Shown: one piece after another, positions 22,810-33,942 of the stretch
Layout: the number at the start of each line of letters is the position of its first letter
Numbering within the stretch: position 1 is the first letter of the stretch
Source of the DNA: Selaginella moellendorffii
Lineage: Eukaryota > Streptophyta > Lycopodiopsida > Selaginellales > Selaginellaceae
Reading direction: 5' to 3'
DNA: 64,000 bases
NCBI RefSeq assembly: GCF_000143415.4
Contig: NW_003314292.1
Span: 858,812-922,811 of the forward strand
Position numbers and translations under genes: made by a program
Notes under the pieces: model-generated
What the model was told of the DNA's origin: nothing
What the model saw: only the letters and a program-made list of their open reading frames with translations
Databases searched by the model: none

Positions 22810-23059
22810 GAGTGGCGTCTTTGCCTCGTGTTGCATGGCAGCCCCTTTTGCAGCTTTGGCATACAGGGGACTGTAGCCTACCGACACACGCAACATTCAC
22901 ATTTACTAAATGTATAGATACGTTGTAAGAACGTATTTTCTGCAGGTATGGGGTCCCGAGGTCGACTCTCGGAACGCCCTCCATTCCAGTCTACGGAAGC
23001 TCAAGACTAAATACACTACAAGACGAGCTCTCTCGATCATGTTAAACACGAATTGGAAC

Positions 23060-23290
23060 CGACATGAATTGGAACTCTACCCCTTCTGTGACCTTTCGCA
23101 GCACGTCAACCTGGTGGCACACGGAGTGGTGATCCTGCTGGAGCTACGTGTACTTCGCGCTGAGCTGCTCAAAGTCGAGCGAGCTCTCCGGAGCCTCGAG
23201 CTGCTGAGCTTGCCAAAGATCAAAGAACATAACTCTAAAACTTGTATTTTTAAAATCTTCATATGCGATAAAAGTCCATTACTTTGATCA
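23060..23290 (-). repeat. Coiled-coil exon-like relic, copy 1
   Basis: This segment is shared with 27.9-28.15 kb (same orientation) and with 40.65-40.8 and 44.45-44.62 kb (inverted). Read opposite to the array, longer copies give LDFEQLSAKYT and VCHQRDVLLQQFPDLQDQ, which look like a helical or coiled-coil exon. Every copy has stops. The + frame (VILLELRVLRAELLKVERAL) is open too, so the coding strand is uncertain. Confidence 0.4.
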
Positions 23291-23382
23291 CAATGTAGCT
23301 CGTTTTGTCAAACCAACTCACATGTTTTTACTTGTTAGCTAAGAACTAGGATTCCTTGCTACTACCTCTGGAGTTGCCTCTA

Positions 23383-23753
23383 ATGGATTCTAAAGCACTA
23401 CAGCTTCTTATCCTCAGCTTGGTTTCAATTGTCCATTTCCCCAACTGCGGGACTTCTCAGTGCGATCGAGCTCATCTTCTCAAAGAATGCGTCCCGTGTG
23501 TGGCATCTGGCACTGTTCTTGAGCATCCAGACGTCAATTGTTGCAAAGCAGTGAATGCTCTAGGCCACAACTGCTTGTGTTCACTCATTGTTTCTTCTAC
23601 TGGTGTTCTTGCCAAAGAAACAATGAAGAGATATGTAGAGTCCTGTCAAGTAGTGCTCCCAGAGGATTACCAATGTGAGTTCAATGATCAAAGTGTTTGT
23701 AGTTACTAAAATTTATTATGCTATTGTTCTTTGCAGGTGAAGGCATCATGTAA
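23383..23753 (+). CDS. Secreted 8-Cys LTP/AAI-like protein, copy A
   Basis: Two exons (23383-23674 and 23737-23753) give 102 aa. The junction follows CAAT|GTGAGT ... TTTGCAG|GTGAAGG and completes the last Cys codon (QCEGIM end). I chose the start MDSKALQLLILSL because it gives a compact signal peptide cut before QCDRA. An ATG 27 nt upstream is also open. The Cys pattern C-x8-C-x2-C-x12-CC-x9-C-x-C-x22-C-x9-C fits the 8-Cys fold of lipid-transfer/amylase-inhibitor-like proteins, with one extra Cys (CVPC). The family binds lipids or acts in the wall or defence; the ligand here is unknown. It lies 190 bp upstream of a PEBP-like gene, an arrangement repeated through the array. Confidence 0.75.
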
Positions 23754-23943
23754 TGTAAGTATGGATACATGTAAACTTTCTAGTTATATACGTATTTCTA
23801 TGCAAGTTGAATTTTAATTATAAACTTAAGACCATTTGGTTCACTAGATTTTTAGAAAACTTGCACAGAATTAACTTTTGGCTTTTGTATAAATCTCAAA
23901 GAAATTCTCAACATAAAACATCAATTCATCAATCCATTTTTTA

Positions 23944-24525
23944 ATGGCAACTTCAGTCGTGTTTTGCTTCGTTCTCTGCACCTTTCTGGTTCAAGTCAGT
24001 GTGGGTTTGCTTGTACAATATGGCTCCACCACAGTCGGGAATGGCAACTTCGTCTCATTGAGCAGCACCAGTTCAGCCCCTACAGTTGACATTGAAGGAT
24101 TTGGGAAGAATGGCACTACTCGTCTCTTCTCTGTGGTCATGGCAGATCAAAAGGCATTGGTAGCGTCAAATAAAGTTTATCCCTACATCAACTTTTGGAT
24201 TGCAAACATTCCAGCCGGCAGCACTGGTAAGTAATATATATTTTGGTTTACAAAACTTTACAAATCATGGTGGCTTGGTACAGGAGCTGTGAAGGACAGC
24301 ATTTTGGAGCCTTATGTATCTCCTTCCAACACCAGCAAGAACATTCCATACCCAAATCCATTCAATGCAAGGAACCACACGTATGATTTCGTGCTTGTAC
24401 CACAGAGGAATCCCTTGGTGAAGCCCATGGATAGTCGACTTGTCAACTCACTGGCTGATATCATCCAGCAATACCACTGCGGAAGCCCTCTCCAAACGGT
24501 CTCCTTTACGACATCACTCCATTGA
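23944..24525 (+). CDS. Secreted divergent PEBP-like protein, copy A
   Basis: Two exons (23944-24226 and 24284-24525, 57-nt intron) give 174 aa. Residues 1-20 form a signal peptide (VVFCFVLCTFLVQVSVG). The rest follows the order of a phosphatidylethanolamine-binding (FT/TFL1/PEBP) fold. RLFSVVMADQKALV stands where family members have the T-L-V-M-V-D-P-D-A-P strand. YPYINFWIANIPAGS matches Y-L-H-W-L-V-x-N-I-P-G. ARNHTYDFVLVPQ matches G-x-H-R-Y-V-F-x-L-x-x-Q. IIQQYHCGSPLQTVSF matches the terminal Y-N-L-G-x-P-V-A-A-x-x-F. The anion-site DPDxP is lost and His is kept. N-glycosylation sites are present (KNGTT, SNTSK, NHTY). The family call is by pattern, not by search. Extracellular role unknown. 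Confidence 0.65.
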
Positions 24526-24589
24526 TGTTATTTTGATATTGATATAAGAGGCATGACTCAATGAGTTGAAAGTACTGAGTGATTCTAGA

Positions 24590-24745
24590 ATTTCCATTTA
24601 TGGAAAAAGGCCATCTTTCTTTCGCGAAGTTTATCCTCATGTCCACGCCAGGAGTGCATTCTATGTGTTGTAATTGTGCAATCTGCGAGTGGATCTCATC
24701 GGAAGCTCTGAACTGGTTTTGAATATCCGGGCCTTGCTGGAGCTG
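24590..24745 (+). pseudogene. Truncated relic of a third AAI/LTP-like gene (signal-peptide part)
   Basis: The + strand reads MEKGHLSFAKFILM then STPGVHSMCCNC before a stop. This is the start of the intact gene at 34.3 kb with about 9 codons deleted from the signal peptide. Similar relics occur at about 22440-22500 (partial), 41430-41615 (read on -) and 45180-45370 (partial). Confidence 0.5.
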
Positions 24746-25232
24746 GACGTCGTTAAGTAGAAGTTTTAGCCCCATGGGCTTTGTTGATCAAATCCACGCC
24801 AGGAGTGCATTCCATAAACGTCTCTTCTTGTCGAAGAATACATGTGATGCCTTTGATGTAGCCTGCGCTTTCGTTCCAGCTCCGTACCAGACCTGAGAAG
24901 AAGAAAGCACAGAGAATAAGAGCTTAGTTCCAGATCGAAAGGAGAAGCATTACCTTGACCTTGACCTGTTCATACAATTTCGTAAAGTCTATCAGCGTGA
25001 CTACTCCCAGCCTCGATGTCAAATCCACAGGGCGAGCTCAGGGATCTCGGCGACCAATGTCCGAGCGAAAGGACGCTCAGCAACCGGGACGAATGATCCG
25101 AGATGCACGATCATCGAACAAAGAAAGAAAAAACTCAAACTTATGAAACCATAGTTTTCTTGAGCTGGTCCAGTCCCACCACTGCACTCACTGGAGCTCG
25201 TGGCGCCTCCTCCACCTCACTATTCTCGGTCG

Positions 25233-25516
25233 ATCCAATTGATTCTACAGCGGCCGCATTCTCTTTCCTGGATTGACACTAGAATCCACTCCGCGCTCAA
25301 AATTTCCTTTCTAGCGGGAAATATATGTAGAAGCAAGAACTCTACTTAACAATCCACTAACTTTTAAACGGAAACTTTCTCTTAGCAAAAATCGTTCTTA
25401 GTGGGTGGAATGGAAAAAGAAATTTAGTTTGTCGACTTCCTCCATCTTGCTCCCCTCGGCATCGTTCCCTTCCTCGAGTGGCGGCATCTCAACGTCGGCG
25501 GCATCGCCCCAGCTGG
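25233..25516 (-). pseudogene. HSP90 3' fragment carried into the array
   Basis: 25430-25516 repeats the last part of the HSP90 coding region on the minus strand (ending SKMEEVD and stop). It matches 31233-31312 with few changes, then a short deletion. The HSP90 3' flank matches too: gcggccgcattctctttcctggattgaca at 25251 and 30969, and ttctagcgggaaatatatgtag at 25310 and 31077. It marks where a duplicated block was cut inside HSP90. Confidence 0.8.
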
Positions 25517-25885
25517 AGACAAGAGAAGACTTGAATATCTATCTATCTGCTGAGCTATGGTCACGAGGGAAGAGCCTTCGATCGTCAATTTTCCTTCGCA
25601 CTTCGGCCATTTTTGCTATAATAGGCGAAAGACTATAGGCAAAAGTTGGGTTTGGGCATGCAATGTACAGTTGTTTGACTAAGCAAGTTGTAACAACCTA
25701 AGAGAGAGTGACAAAGGTTCTTATTTCCTACTGGTCCGAGTAAAATATTTCGCTTGTATTTTTAAAATCTTCATATGTGATAAAAGTCCATTACTTTGAT
25801 TACAATGTAGCTCGTTTTGTCAAACAATCTCACATGTTTGTATTTGTTATAGGCTTCCTTGCTGCTACCTGTGGAGTTGCCTCTA

Positions 25886-26256
25886 ATGGATTCTAAAGCA
25901 CTACAGCTTCTTATCCTCAGCTTGGTTTCAATTGGCCATTTCCCCAATTGGGGGACTTCTCAGTGCGATCGAGCTCATCTTCTCAAAGAATGCGTCCCGT
26001 GTGTGGCATCTGGCACTGTTCTTGAGCATCCCGACGTCAATTGCTGCAAAGCAGTGAATGTTCTAGGCCACAACTGCTTGTGTTCACTCATTGTTTCTTC
26101 TACTGGTGTTCTTGCCAAAGAAACAATGAAGAGATATGTAGAGTCCTGTCAAGTAGTGCTCCCAGAGGATTACCAATGTAAGTTCTATGATCAAAGTGTT
26201 TGTAGTCACTAAAATTTGTTATGCTATTGTTCTTTGCAGGTGAAGGCATCATGTAA
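25886..26256 (+). CDS. Secreted 8-Cys LTP/AAI-like protein, copy B
   Basis: Exons are 25886-26177 and 26240-26256 with a consensus GTAAGT donor, giving 102 aa. Compared with copy A it has only a few substitutions (for example IGHFPNWG for IVHFPNCG in the signal peptide, and ALGHN to VLGHN). All cysteines of the mature pattern are kept. The upstream flank (CTCGTTTTGTCAAACaa..CTCACATG) is shared with copies A and C, so the promoter was duplicated with the gene. Confidence 0.75.
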
Positions 26257-26504
26257 GGGAAGTTGTGTATGTATTTATATGCAAATACTTTCTAGTTATA
26301 TACGTATTTATATGCAAGTTTGTTCTTGGTGTTTTCTAATTTCAGCCTATACCATTCTTATTATAAACTTAAGACCATTTGGTTCACTAGAATTTTAGAA
26401 AGCTTGCACAATTTATCAAAGGCATGGACGGAATTAACTATGGCCTTTTGTATAAATCAAAGAAATTCTCAACATAAAACATCAATTCCTCAATCCATTT
26501 TTTA

Positions 26505-27086
26505 ATGGCAACTTCAGTGGTGTTTTGCTTCGTTCTCTGCTCCTTTCTGATTCAAGTTAGTGTGGGTTTGCTTGTACAATATGGCTCCACCACAGTCGGG
26601 AATGGCAACTTCGTCTCATTGAGCAGCACTGATTCTGCCCCTACAGTTGACATTGAAGGCTTTGGGAAGAATGGCACTACTCGTCTCTTCTCGGTGGTCA
26701 TGGCAGATCAAAAGGCATTGGTAGCGTCAAATAAAGTTTATCCCTACATCAACTTTTGGATTGCAAACATTCCAGCCGGCAGCACTGGTAAGTAATATAT
26801 ATTTTGGTCTACAAATCTTTACAAATCATGGTGGCTTGGTACAGGAGCTGTGAAGGGCAGCATTTTGGAGCCTTATGTATCTCCTTCCAACACCAGCAAG
26901 AACATTCCATACCCAAATCCATTCAATGCAAGGAACCACACGTATGATTTCGTGCTTGTACCACAGAGGAATCCCTTGGTGAAGCCCATGGATAGTCGAC
27001 TTGTCAACTCACTGGCTGACATCATTCAGCAGTACCACTGTGGAAGCCCTCTCCAAACCGTCTCCTTTACGACATCACTCTATTGA
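26505..27086 (+). CDS. Secreted divergent PEBP-like protein, copy B
   Basis: Exons are 26505-26787 and 26845-27086, 174 aa. It differs from copy A at a few residues: CSFLIQ in the signal peptide, SSTDSAP for SSTSSAP, KGS for KDS at the exon junction, and a final Tyr for His. The 57-nt intron is nearly identical to that of copy A. The conserved frame, signal peptide and splice sites suggest it is functional. Confidence 0.65.
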
Positions 27087-27309
27087 TGTTATTTTGATAT
27101 TGATATAAAAGGCACGACTCAATGAAATGAAAGATTTTTTTATTAAGACCAATCAAAGAATAGATGCGATCTTTGCTCGTGCGGGTAGACAAGTGTTAGA
27201 CAACAAGCCCGAGCTTCCATGTAGCTACCACCAGATTTCTATGTCAGTCTACCGCTCTTAGATTCCACCTTTGGATCGCTGACGAAATTTATCCCCATGG
27301 TGCTGCTTT

Positions 27310-27530
27310 GTTGATCACATCCACGCCAGGAGTGCATTCCATAAACGTCTCTTCATGTCGAAGAATACATGTGTGATGCCTTTGATGTACGCATTACAAG
27401 CTTTGTCTAGGAAGAACAGGGACATTGGGTGCTTGTCAGCATAAAGCATAACATCGGCTTCACGTTCAGGATGCTCTTGAAGTATCATGACGAGGAGGCT
27501 CTGTTGCAGTTTCCAAGGTAGTATAAGAAT
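27310..27530 (-). repeat. Exon-like repeated segment (ADVMLYADK) copy 2
   Basis: It matches 22500-22720 in the same orientation, including the flanking gaaactgcaacag acceptor-like site. The copy has changes such as HPMSLFFLD for RPRSLFFLD. Confidence 0.5.
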
Positions 27531-27625
27531 CGTGCTAATATCTGGTTTCGACCATTTAGATGAATTATGTGAGAAATGGAGCTCATTATTCTAGAAGATT
27601 TCCATACAACTAGGACCTTTGGGTT

Positions 27626-27642
27626 GGGGGTTCGAATCCCCC
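27626..27642 (+). repeat. tRNA T-arm-like sequence, copy 2
   Basis: This is the same GGGGGTTCGAATCCCCC arm as at 22793, in the same flank context before the gagtggcgtctttgcc block. Confidence 0.45.
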
Positions 27643-27879
27643 GAGTGGCGTCTTTGCCTCGTGTTGCATGGCAGCACCTTTTGCAGCTTTGGCATACAGG
27701 GGACTGTAGCCTACCGACACACGCAACATTCACATTTACTAAATGTACAGATACGTTGTAAGAACGTATTTTCTGCAGGTATGGGGTCCCGAGGTTGACT
27801 CTCGGAGCCCTCCATTCCAGTCTACGGATGCTCAAGACTAAATACACTACAAGACGAGCTCTCTCGACCATGTTAAACA

Positions 27880-28660
27880 CGAATTTGAACCAACATGAAT
27901 TGGAACTCTACCCCTTCTGTGAACAAATGGATATGGCCTTTCACCTTGATCTTGAAGATCCGGGAATTGCTGGAGCAGCACGTCTCGCTGGTGGCACACG
28001 GAGTGGTGATCCTGCTGGAGCTACGTGTACTTCGCGCTGAGCTGCTCAAAGTCGAGCGAGCTCTCGGGAGCCTCGAGCTGCTGAGCTTGCCAAAGATCAA
28101 AGAACAAAACTCTAGAACTTGTTCCAGAAAAATCAAAGAACTACAGGGACGAGATGAGCGCTTCCTTTGGCTGGATCACGGTCTGCTTCCTAGCACGCGT
28201 TGTTGGATCTCAGGGATTCTTCCGGGCTTTCTTCGTGCAGCTCCTTTGAAACTTTGATCCTCTGGAGCCAGACGATTCACCGATGGAAAACTTGGACGGT
28301 TGGAAGGCTTTCAAAGAGATTGCGAGCACACTCGAAACGATCCAGTGGAACTCTGGATCTCACCAACGAGATTGGTCAAGTTCTAAACCTCCAATGCCGC
28401 AGCCGCACAGCGAGCTAAGAGTTCGCCATGTTTAATCTTATTTTGTGTAGGGTGTAGATCCTCCTTTTCGAGGTGGAGCTGCGCTGGATGGCTGCACAGT
28501 GAACACGGCATCCATATTCGCGGAAGAGCCGATTGTGGAATTGGCTCCTCCCATCCTCTACCCCCCAAGTATTGAAAGATTTGCTGACATCTTCCCAGAT
28601 CTAAGGATGTTCCTTCCTTTGGGTATTGATTGACTTGATGGATATAGAATCTCACTCTAG
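27880..28660 (-). pseudogene. Relic of an unrecognised coiled-coil-type gene, longest left-arm copy
   Basis: Read on the minus strand, fragments run from about 28655 (LHLEKEDLHPTQNK, GELLARCAAA) through IGESSGSRG-like and RKQTVIQPKEALISSL to LDFEQLSAKYT and LLQQFPDLQDQ at about 27960. Frames change and stops occur. The inverted homologues at 40.38-40.80 and 43.97-44.62 kb share most blocks. The blocks probably belonged to one multi-exon gene. Family not recognised. Confidence 0.45.
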
Positions 28661-28679
28661 GTACGACTTTGTCAAAGCC

Positions 28680-29600
28680 ATAAAATCCTCAAGCAGCTAT
28701 GATATTGATTTTGTTTTGCACACATCTGACATGAGGCTTCAGCGCGCGTTTTTTTTTTCCGAAGCCTTCCTCTAGGGATTGTTTATCACCAAAGAGACCA
28801 TATCTTCTTCTGTGTACCTCCACAGCACCCAACCATTTTGAGTTCGCCATTGGAATGCTTGATGGCGAAAATGAGATAGTGCTTAAACACCATTAATGTC
28901 TGATCGGCACCTCAAATACAAGCAAAGACCTCGAGGATCCCACATTACGTTTGCTATACTGTGTTTCGTGCTCCAAAAATCGATCCAACAGTTCAAGAGG
29001 TCCAAAGCTATATAACTCTGCCAATTTTCTCGTCAAGGCATATAGACATATACATATGTGATCCCAAGGGCGTATGTATACCTTTCTTGCTCCATGATGG
29101 AACTATAAGAAAGGAGAACTTGGCAACAAATGCGTGTACTTTTGGAGACAGCCTCAGGCAAGTGGATAGAAAAGAAATAAGAAAGGTGGCGATGCGCAAC
29201 CGATGATCATCCCTTGATTTAGAAACCGTCCGGGCTCTTGTCTGACTAAGGCTCAGTTGTGGCATCTCTTTAAAGCGCGTGAATATATCTTTCTATCTGC
29301 TGAGCTATCATCACGGGGAAAGAGACTTCGATCGGGAATTTTCCTTTGCACGTCGGCCATGTTTGCTATAATAGGCGAAAGACTATAGGCAAAAGATGGG
29401 TTTGGGCAGGCAATGTACAGTTGTTCGACTAAGCAAGTTGCAACAAGCTAAGAGAGAGTGACAAGGTTCTTGTTTCTTACTGGTCCTAGTAAAATATTTC
29501 TCTTGTATTTTTAAAATCTTCATATGCGATAAAAGTCCATTACTTTGATCACAATGTAGCTCGTTTTGTCAAACCAACTCACATGTTTTTACTTGTTATA
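28680..29600. repeat. Duplicated flank shared in inverted form with 43.0-43.95 kb
   Basis: The segment includes a frame at 28961-29206 (+) starting MFRAPKIDPTVQ and containing CIPFLLHDGTIRKENLA. Its counterpart is on the minus strand at 43631-43347. Part of it (tcaagcattccaatggc) also recurs at about 36495. No family was recognised. It separates one AAI/PEBP pair from the next. Confidence 0.5.
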
Positions 29601-29634
29601 GGCTCGCTTGCTGCTATCTGTAGAGTTGCTTCTA

Positions 29635-30005
29635 ATGGATTCTAAAGCTCTACAGCTTCTTGTCCTCAGCTTGGTTTCAATTGTCTATTTCCCCAATTGT
29701 GGGACTTCTCAGTGCGATCGAGCTCATCTTCTCAAAGAATGCGTCCCGTGTGTGGCATCTGGCACTGTTCTTGAGCATCCAGACGTCAATTGTTGCAAAG
29801 CAGTGAATGTTCTAGGCCACAATTGCTTGTGTTCACTCATTGTTTCGTCTACTGGTGTTCTTGCCAAAGAAACAATGAAGAGATATGTAGAGTCCTGTCA
29901 AGTAGTGCTCCCAGAGGAGTACCAATGTAAGTTCAATGATCAAAGTGTTTGTAGTCACTAAAATTTGTTATGCTATTGTTCTTTGCAGGTGAAGGCATCA
30001 TGTAA
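29635..30005 (+). CDS. Secreted 8-Cys LTP/AAI-like protein, copy C
   Basis: Exons are 29635-29926 and 29989-30005, 102 aa. It differs from A and B at a few sites (QLLVLSLVSIVYFPNCG in the signal peptide, PEEYQ for PEDYQ). All mature cysteines and both splice sites are kept. It is the copy closest to HSP90 on the left arm. Confidence 0.75.
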
Positions 30006-30229
30006 TATATGTATGTATACATATATACTTTCTAGTTATATACGTATTTCTATGCAAGTTGAAATTTCCACCTGTACCATTCTTATTATAAACTAAGACC
30101 ATTTGGTTCACTAGATTTTTAGAAAACTTGCACAATTTATCAAAGGCATGGACAAAATTAACTATGGCCTTTTGTATAAATATCAAAACGATTCTCAACA
30201 TAAAACATCAATTCATCAATCCATTTTTA

Positions 30230-30811
30230 ATGGCAGCTTCAGTGGTGTTTTGCTTCGTTCTCTGCTCCTTTCTGATTCATGTTAGTGTGGGTTTGCTTGT
30301 ACAATATGGCTCCACCACAGTCGGGAATGGCAACTTCGTCTCATTGAGCAGCACCAGTTCAGCCCCTACAGTTGACATTGAAGGATTTGGGAAGAATGGC
30401 ACTACTCGTCTCTTCTCTGTGGTCATGGCAGATCAAAAGGCATTGGTAGCGTCAAATAAAGTTTATCCCTACATCAACTTTTGGATTGCAAACATTCCAG
30501 CCGGCAGCACTGGTAAGTAATATATATTTTGGTTTACAAAACTTTACAAATCATGGTGGCTTGGTACAGGAGCTGTGAAGGACAGCATTTTGGAGCCTTA
30601 TGTATCTCCTTCCAACACCAGCAAGAACATTCCATACCCAAATCCATTCAATGCAAGGAACCACACGTATGATTTCGTGCTTGTACCACAGAGGAATCCC
30701 TTGGTGAAGCCCATGGATAGTCGACTTGTCAACTCACTGGCTGATATCATCCAGCAATACCACTGCGGAAGCCCTCTCCAAACGGTCTCCTTTACGACAT
30801 CACTCCATTGA
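30230..30811 (+). CDS. Secreted divergent PEBP-like protein, copy C
   Basis: Exons are 30230-30512 and 30570-30811, 174 aa. I used the ATG at 30230 (MAASVVFCFVL) because it is the position conserved in all copies. The in-frame ATG at 30128 would add 34 non-conserved residues in front of the signal peptide. Exon 2 is the same at protein level as copy A (KDS start, SLH end), suggesting recent duplication or conversion between A and C. Confidence 0.65.
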
Positions 30812-31231
30812 TGTTATTTTGATATTGATATAAGAGGCACGACTCAATGAAATGAAAGATTTTTTTCTGAAAACCAATCAAAGAATCGATGCGATCTTTG
30901 CTCGTGCGGGTAGACTAGTGTTAGATAACAAGCCATGTAGCTACCACCAGAATTCTATGTCAGTCCACCGCGGCCGCATTCTCTTTCCTGGATTGACAAG
31001 ATTCCACCTTTGGATCGCTGCCGGGTAAATTTCCGGGAGACCAAAGAAAATTTGGTCTCCCGCCCAAAATGTTCTTTCTAGCGGGAAATATATGTAGGGC
31101 TAAGATTTGAAAATATAAACTGGATTGGAGAAATCCACTTAACAATCCATTAACTTTTAAACGAAACCTTTCTCTAAACAAAAATCGTTCTTAGTGGGTG
31201 GAATGGAAAAAAAAAAATTAGCGTGCGTTGT

Positions 31232-33599
31232 TTAGTCGACTTCCTCCATCTTGCTCCCCTCGGCGTCGTTCCCTTCCTCGAGCGGCGGCATCTCAACATC
31301 GGCGGCATCGCCACTCACATCATCGTCGATGCTCAGCCCCAGCTTGAGCATGCGATGGATCCTGGATCCAAAAGTGTTGGGATCATCCAGGCTGAATCCC
31401 GACGTGAGCAGCGCCGTCTCGAACAGCAGCAGCACCAGATCCTTCACCGCCTTGTCATTCTTGTCCGCGTCCGCCCGCTTCCTCAGCTCCTCCATGATCG
31501 TGTTGTCCGGATTGATCTCCATCGTCTTCTTCGAGCTCATGTAGCTCGACATGGAGCTGTCCCGGAGCGCCTGAGCCTTCATGATCCTCTCCATGTTGGC
31601 GGTCCAGCCATACTCGCCGGTAACCAGGCAGCACGGCGAATCCACAATCCTGTCCGAGACCACCACCTTCTCAACCTTCTCGCCCAGGATATCCTTCACC
31701 ACCTTGCACAGCCCCTCAAACGCCGCCTTCTTCTCCTCGAACTTCTTCTTCTCGTCGTCGGTGTCCTCGAGCTTCAATCCCTCCTTGGTGGCCGAGACGA
31801 GCTTCTTGCCATCGTACTCCTTGAGCTGCCCCACTGCGTACTCGTCGATCGCGTCCACCATATAGAGAACCTCGTACCCCTTGCGCTTGAGCCTCTCCAG
31901 GAAGGGAGAGTTCTCCACCGCCTTCTTGCTTTCGCCGGTGATGTAGAAGATGTCCTTCTGGTTCTCCTTCATCCGGGTCACGTAGTCCTTGAGACTCGTC
32001 ATCTCGTCGCCGCTCTTGGTCGAGTGGTAGCGCAGCAAGTCGGCCAGCTTCTGCCGGTTCTGGCTGTCCTCGTGGATCCCCAGCTTGATGTTCTTCGCGA
32101 AGGCCTCGTAGAACTTGTTGTAGTCCTCCTTGTTCTCTGCGATCTCGGCGAACATCTCCAGGCACTTTTTCACCAGGTTCTTCCGGATCACCTTCAGGAT
32201 CTTGTTCTGCTGGAGCATCTCGCGGGAGATGTTGAGCGGCAAGTCGTTCGAGTCCACCACGCCCTTGACGAAGGCCAGGTACTCGGGGATAATCTCCTCG
32301 CAGTTGTCCATGATGAACACCCGCCTCACGTAGAGCTTGATGTTGTTGAGCTTCTTCCTCGTGTCGAAGAGATCAAAGGGAGCCCTCTTGGGAACGAAGA
32401 GGATGGCCCGGAACTCTAGCTGCCCCTCCACGGCGAAGTGCTTCACCGCGAGATGGTCCTCCCAGTCGTTGGTCAGGCTCTTGTAGAAGGCCCCATACTC
32501 CTCCTTGGTGATCTCATCGGTCTTCCTCATCCAGATGGGCTTCTGAGTGTTTACGTGGCTCCACTCGTGAGACACCTCCTTCACCGTCTTCTTCTTCTTC
32601 TTTTCCTTCTCCTTCTCTTCATCGACCTCCTCGATCTTCCCCTCCTCGTCATCCTTCTTCTCCTCTTCCTCCTCGTCGTCCGAGATCTCCTTGTCAGTAG
32701 TCTTCTCGATCCAGACGGAGATGGGATAGCTGATAAATTCGGAGTGCTTCTTGATGAGATCCTTGAGCTTCCTCTCTTCAAGGTATTCAAGCTGTGCCAA
32801 CCAAAATCAGAGTAACTACTTGTTTCACATCGATGAAATAGAAACGCCTACCTGGTCTTCCTTGAGATAGAGAACAATCTTGGTTCCACGACCCAGCCTC
32901 TCAGTGGTATCGCGAGTCACAGTGAAAGAACCACCGGCCTCAGACTCCCAGATGTACTGCTCGTCATCGTTGTGCTTGGTCGTCACGACAACCTTCTCGG
33001 CCACCAGGTACGCCGAGTAGAACCCAACACCAAACTGACCAATCATCGACACATCGGCGCCGGCAGCCAGAGCCTCCATGAACTCCTTCGTGCCAGACCG
33101 GGCGATGGTACCCAGATTGTTCACGAGATCTAACAAAACAAGCTCGAGTCAGACAAAAATCTAGAAGAAAAGATCTTAGTCTAGAAATCTGGAATTTCTA
33201 GAATCTCAAACTCACCGGACTTTGTCATCCCGATGCCGCTATCGATGATGCTCAGGGTCTTGCTCGCCTTGTCCGGAACGATGTGGATGAAAAGCTCCGG
33301 CTGGCTCTCGAGCTTGCTCTTGTCAGTCAGCCCTTCGAACCGAATCTTGTCGAGAGCCTGGAAATCGCAGAAAGAACGCAAAGATCGGTGAGAAATCGCA
33401 GAAAGAAGGCAAAGATCGATGAGAATCGCAGTGAAATATCGCCGAACGAGCATCTAACACTCACATCCGAGGCATTGCTGATGAGCTCCCGCAAGAAGAT
33501 CTCCTTGTTGCTGTAGAAGGTGTTGATGATGAGACTGAGAAGCTGGTTGATCTCCGCCTGGAAGGCAAAGCGCTCGACATCGCTATCGCTTTCCGCCAT
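31232..33599 (-). CDS. HSP90: Cytosolic heat shock protein 90
   Basis: Four exons, 33599-33465, 33357-33216, 33129-32852 and 32791-31232, give 704 aa, the usual size. The N-terminal GHKL ATPase starts [17 protein letters not shown] and has [18 protein letters not shown] and [14 protein letters not shown]. An acidic/lysine linker follows (about 215-260), then the middle domain with the catalytic-loop region NISREMLQQ. The C-terminal dimerisation domain ends in MEEVD, the docking site for TPR co-chaperones, so it is the cytosolic/nuclear type. It folds kinases and receptors in an ATP cycle. Its 3' end was copied to 25.4 kb. Nothing suggests loss of function. Confidence 0.97.
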
Positions 33600-33639
33600 T
33601 GCTCACAAAGCCAAACTGCGACCTCGGCACAAATAACCC

Positions 33640-33760
33640 TAGCTATATACCAAAGCCGTCCAGTTCTTCTAGAGCCTTCTACAGAGAATATGCCTTACGG
33701 GCGCCGGAGGATATTCTAAGGAAAGTTTCCCGCCGTTTTTTGGCGGGACCGTTGACTTGG
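33640..33760 (-). promoter_or_regulatory. HSP90 promoter with heat-shock-element-like and E2F-like motifs
   Basis: 33666-33680 reads CTTCT AGAGC CTTCT. This is three contiguous nTTCn/nGAAn/nTTCn modules with one mismatch, as in heat-shock elements. A TATA-like GGTATATAGC (minus strand) lies at about 33643-33652. Further upstream, TTTCCCGCC and GGCGGGA (about 33726-33750) form an inverted pair like E2F sites. Positions fit the HSP90 start at 33599. Confidence 0.55.
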
Positions 33761-33807
33761 CTAGTCAAGGGTGGTCAAGATCTCTGTTTGAATGAGAATT
33801 TCTCACG

Positions 33808-33942
33808 CACAAAATTCTGGGCTGTATGGATCAAGCATCAATTGGAACTCCCAAGATCTCACCCATTTCGATCATCCAATTTGGTCCCTCTCACCCCAAA
33901 TTCTGGCCTGTCTGGATCAAGCATGAATTGGAACTCCCAAGA
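33808..33942. repeat. Direct repeat of about 46 bp upstream of HSP90
   Basis: 33808-33855 and 33895-33942 are nearly the same (aaattctggnctgtntggatcaagcat then aattggaactcccaag). Partial inverted echoes (agcccagaattt) lie at about 34047 and 34118. No function is evident. Confidence 0.6.

Noticed and set aside
22770..22816. Complete tRNA gene at the T-arm-like motif
   Set aside because: The space upstream is too short for D and anticodon arms and no acceptor partner strand fits, so only a T arm is supported.
22735..22917. 60-aa frame on + in unit A
   Set aside because: It overlaps the T-arm-like element and is not kept in the other copies.
30128..30229. N-terminal extension of PEBP-like copy C
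   Set aside because: The extra 34 residues are not conserved and would bury the signal peptide.
31223..32419. Long open frame (398 codons) on the + strand
   Set aside because: It is the antisense shadow of the HSP90 last exon; HSP90 is certain on the minus strand.
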